From the NCBI RefSeq assembly GCF_006516965.1, contig NZ_VHLH01000023.1, forward strand, positions 1 to 64,000: a DNA stretch of 64,000 nucleotides. The letters are read 5' to 3'. The number at the start of each line of letters is the position of its first letter. Position 1 is the first letter of the stretch. Positions 61,451-64,000 of the stretch are shown here, one piece after another. A model generated the notes under the pieces. The model saw only the letters and a program-made list of their open reading frames with translations. It was not told the DNA's origin and did not search any database. Source of the stretch: Pararhizobium mangrovi (GTDB lineage Bacteria; Pseudomonadota; Alphaproteobacteria; Rhizobiales; Rhizobiaceae). The translations under genes and the position numbers were made by a program.

Positions 61451-63643
61451 ATGCGTTTCGACAAGCCCGCAGGGGACTCGGTCCTCGCCGATACCAAAGT
61501 CATCGGAAAGCCGGTCCATCGCGTCGATGGCCCGCTGAAGACCACCGGCACCGCCCCTTATGCCTATGAGCGCCACGACGTCGCCGCGAACCAGCTCGTC
61601 GGCTGGCCCGTGGGCGCGGCGATCGCCAAGGGCAAGCTGAAATCCGTCGGCACGAAGAAGGCGGAGGCCGCGCCCGGCGTCGTCGCCGTCCTGACGACGC
61701 TGCAGTTCGACCGGCTGCCGCTATCGCAGTGGAACACGGCCAACCTTTTCGGTGGCGACCAGATCGAGCACTATCACCAGGCCGTCGCCCTCGTCGTCGC
61801 CGAGACGCTCGAGACGGCCCGCGCCGGTGCGGCGATGCTCGAATTCGACTATGCACCGGACACCGAAGCGAGCTTCGATCTCTCGAAGACCGCGCCGACC
61901 GGCGACGAACAGCCGCTGAGCGACGTCGGCAATTTCGAAAAGGCCTATGCCGACGCGCCGGTGACGATCGACGTCAACTACACGACGCCGGCCGAAAGCC
62001 ACGCCATGATGGAGCCGCACGCCTCCATCGCCGCCTGGGACGGCGACGAAGTCACGCTGTGGACATCGAACCAGATGATCCAGTGGGACAAGATGGCGCT
62101 CGCCACCACGCTGAAGACGACGCCGGACAAGGTGCGCATCGATTCGCCCTATATCGGCGGCGGTTTCGGCTCGAAGCTGTTCCTGCGTGCCGACGCCGTG
62201 CTCGCCGCGCTCGGGGCCAAGCGAACCGGCAAGCCGGTGAAGGTGCAGCTTCCCCGCCCGATGATCTTCAACAACACGACCCATCGCGGCCTGACGGAAC
62301 AGCATCTGAAGATCGGTGCCACTCAGGATGGCAAGATCGTCGCGATCAGCCACGAGAACAAGTCGAACGCCCTGCCCGGCGGCAGCAGCGAAAAGGCGCC
62401 CGCGCCGACGCAGCATTTCTACGCCACCGACAATCTCTACTGCATCAACCGCACCGCGGAGATGCACCTGCCGGAATCGAACGCCATGCGGGCGCCGGGC
62501 GAAGCGTCCGGCCTGATGGCGCTCGAAGCCGCGATGGACGAGCTTGCCGAAAAGCTCGACATGGACCCGGTCGAACTGCGCATCATGAACGACGCCAAGG
62601 TCGATCCATCGAACCCCAACAAGACGTTCTCGCGACGCCATTTCGTGGAATGCCTGCGCACGGGTGCGGATCGCTTCGGCTGGTCGAAGCGCAACAGGAA
62701 GCCCGGTGACACGCGCGAAGGTGCATGGCTGATCGGCCACGGCGTCGCCGGTGCCTATCGCGGTGCGCCGGCGCAGGCATCCGGCGCGGAGGTCGCGATC
62801 CGTCCGGACGGCGGGGTCGTCGTGCGCACCGACATGACGGATATCGGCACGGGCTCCTATACGATCCTCGCCCAGACGGCGGCCGAGATGCTCGGCGTGC
62901 CGGTCGAGCGCGTACGCGTCGAACTCGGCGATTCGCGTTATCCGGTCTCGTCCGGCTCCGGCGGCCAGTTCGGTGCGGTAAGCTCGACGGCCGGCGTTTA
63001 TGCCGCCTGCGTCGCGCTGCGCAAGAAGATCGCCGACGAACTCGGAAAGAAGCACGACGACCTGACCTTCGCCGACGGCGCCGTTCATGCCGGCGGGTCG
63101 ACGACGGAACTGAAGAAGCTGACCCGTGGCGGTCGCGAGCTTTCGGCGATCGACACGATGCATTTCGGCGATTTCCGAAGCGAGAAGTACGTCGTCTCCA
63201 CCTTCGGCGCGCACTTCATCGAGGCGCGCGTGCATTCGCTGACCGGCGAGGTTCGGCTGAACCGGATGCTCGCCGTGTGCGACGCCGGGCGCATCCTCAA
63301 TCCGATTACGGCGCGAAGCCAAGTCATCGGCGCCATGACGATGGGCGCCGGTGCGGCCTTGCTCGAAGAGATGGCCGTCGACCACGATCGCGGCTTCTTC
63401 GTCAACCACGATCTTGCCGGCTACGAAGTTCCCGTGCATCTCGATATCCCGCATCAGGAAGTCGTATTCCTGGACGTCCTCGACCCGGTCTCGACCCCGC
63501 TTAAGGCCAAGGGCGTCGGTGAGCTCGGCATCTGCGGCGTCGCCGCTGCGATCGCCAACGCCGTCAACAACGCCACCGGCATCCGCGTGCGCGACTATCC
63601 GATCACCCTCGACAAGATCGTCGGCAAGCTGCCGACGATCTGA
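61451..63643 (+). CDS. paoC: Aldehyde oxidoreductase molybdenum-binding subunit (PaoC type)
   Basis: The 730-residue subunit carries the cytosine-dinucleotide molybdopterin centre. Characteristic blocks are the GGGFGSK loop (about residue 236), EPHASIAAWDGD, MRAPGEASGLMALEAAMDEL, MTDIGTGSYTILAQTAAEML and the catalytic Glu in KGVGELGICGVAAA near the end. Together with paoAB it should oxidise a broad range of aldehydes to acids in the periplasm. A dedicated XdhC/PaoD-type chaperone gene is not within the window. Confidence 0.95.
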   Translation: MRFDKPAGDSVLADTKVIGKPVHRVDGPLKTTGTAPYAYERHDVAANQLVGWPVGAAIAKGKLKSVGTKKAEAAPGVVAVLTTLQFDRLPLSQWNTANLFGGDQIEHYHQAVALVVAETLETARAGAAMLEFDYAPDTEASFDLSKTAPTGDEQPLSDVGNFEKAYADAPVTIDVNYTTPAESHAMMEPHASIAAWDGDEVTLWTSNQMIQWDKMALATTLKTTPDKVRIDSPYIGGGFGSKLFLRADAVLAALGAKRTGKPVKVQLPRPMIFNNTTHRGLTEQHLKIGATQDGKIVAISHENKSNALPGGSSEKAPAPTQHFYATDNLYCINRTAEMHLPESNAMRAPGEASGLMALEAAMDELAEKLDMDPVELRIMNDAKVDPSNPNKTFSRRHFVECLRTGADRFGWSKRNRKPGDTREGAWLIGHGVAGAYRGAPAQASGAEVAIRPDGGVVVRTDMTDIGTGSYTILAQTAAEMLGVPVERVRVELGDSRYPVSSGSGGQFGAVSSTAGVYAACVALRKKIADELGKKHDDLTFADGAVHAGGSTTELKKLTRGGRELSAIDTMHFGDFRSEKYVVSTFGAHFIEARVHSLTGEVRLNRMLAVCDAGRILNPITARSQVIGAMTMGAGAALLEEMAVDHDRGFFVNHDLAGYEVPVHLDIPHQEVVFLDVLDPVSTPLKAKGVGELGICGVAAAIANAVNNATGIRVRDYPITLDKIVGKLPTI

Positions 63644-63691
63644 CCACGATGCCCGGTCGGCGTGGGCCATCGGCCCCGCCGCCCGGTTTGG

Positions 63692-64000
63692 TCACGCTTC
63701 GCGCCGGTGAGCGGGCGAGAGGCTCAGGCGCAAGGCAAGGATGGTGATGGCCGCGCCGATGACCGTCCTGATCGTCGGCGTATGGTCGAAAAAGGCGTAA
63801 TCGGCGATCATCGAGAGGACGATGGTGAAATAGCCTATGGGCGCAAGCTTGCTGGCGGGCGCAAGGCGATAGGCACGAAGGAAGCAGAGCTGGGCGATCT
63901 GGGCGACGATGCCGATCGCGACGAGCATCGCGAGGTCTGTCCACCGTGGCATTTGCCAGCTCAGCCCGGCGGGAATTGCGGTGAAGAGCGTCAGGCCGAC
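63692..64000 (-). CDS. EamA/DMT-type transporter, C-terminal part (runs off the window)
   Basis: The frame is open to the window edge and supplies the last 102 residues of a membrane protein. It includes DLAMLVAIGIVAQIAQLCFL, RAYRLAPASKLAPIGYFTIV and TVIGAAITILALRLSL, the typical end of an EamA drug/metabolite exporter. The 5' end lies beyond 64000. Convergent with paoC. Confidence 0.85.
   Translation of the reverse strand, partial: VGLTLFTAIPAGLSWQMPRWTDLAMLVAIGIVAQIAQLCFLRAYRLAPASKLAPIGYFTIVLSMIADYAFFDHTPTIRTVIGAAITILALRLSLSPAHRREA

Noticed and set aside
61721-63670. Open frame of 649 codons on the minus strand
   Set aside because: Antisense to paoC, whose family motifs are unambiguous. 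The composition is typical of shadow frames.

Overview
The window is GC-rich chromosomal DNA from an alphaproteobacterium, most likely Hyphomicrobiales (Rhizobiales). Evidence for this is the vitamin B12 gene content (cbtA/cbtB, cobN, cobO, cobP, cobW), an AglEFGK-type alpha-glucoside transporter, a fused ArsR-methyltransferase regulator beside metF, a short membrane protein of DUF6105 type, and palindromic repeats of a kind common in rhizobial genomes. Genus cannot be fixed by reading alone.

Layout. 1-270: tail of an unidentified disordered protein. 271-5042 (-): gatC, an acetyltransferase, gatA, another acetyltransferase, a small conserved protein and gatB, encoding the tRNA amidotransferase. 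5163-9092: UPF0173 hydrolase, ruvX, a small membrane protein, an AEC transporter and a lone glycine-betaine-type binding protein. 9493-18259 (-): a B12 operon with a clear promoter and a cobalamin riboswitch feeding cbtB-cbtA-cobP-cobW-cobN-GFA-cobO; cobN carries two repeat-derived in-frame insertions. 18581-18658: a 25-residue membrane micropeptide. 18806-20778 (-): ArsR/methyltransferase regulator plus metF behind a long palindromic operator. 21003-23032: PilZ, MOSC, GNAT, tRNA-Met. 23137-29792: cutC and a NagK-like ROK kinase, a LacI regulator, and an amino-acid ABC transporter with a glycosylasparaginase; together they look like a glycoasparagine (GlcNAc-Asn) scavenging locus.

29954-45109 is the most unusual part: a roughly 15-kb catabolic island with its own LacI regulator, a CUT1 sugar-type ABC transporter, four NTF2/SnoaL-like proteins (three of them tandem two-domain), a HisD-like dehydrogenase, an SDR, a bicupin, an RraA-like aldolase, an alpha/beta hydrolase and a stand-alone MetE-like zinc methyltransferase. 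Three matching LacI-type operators sit at its divergent promoter and at its far end. I cannot name the substrate.

45252-52337 (-): a GT2 enzyme, a 1345-residue coiled coil/sulfotransferase/glycosyltransferase/beta-propeller protein and a 622-residue glycosyltransferase/sulfotransferase-like protein, probably for modified surface polysaccharide. 52509-54588: a PhoX-like phosphatase with a possible Pho box. 54657-59468 (-): aglEFGK transporter without aglA. 59832-63643: a PaoABC-type molybdenum aldehyde oxidoreductase with a Tat signal. 63692-64000 (-): partial EamA-type transporter running off the window.

Most genes lie in tight operons with ATGA/GTGA overlaps.
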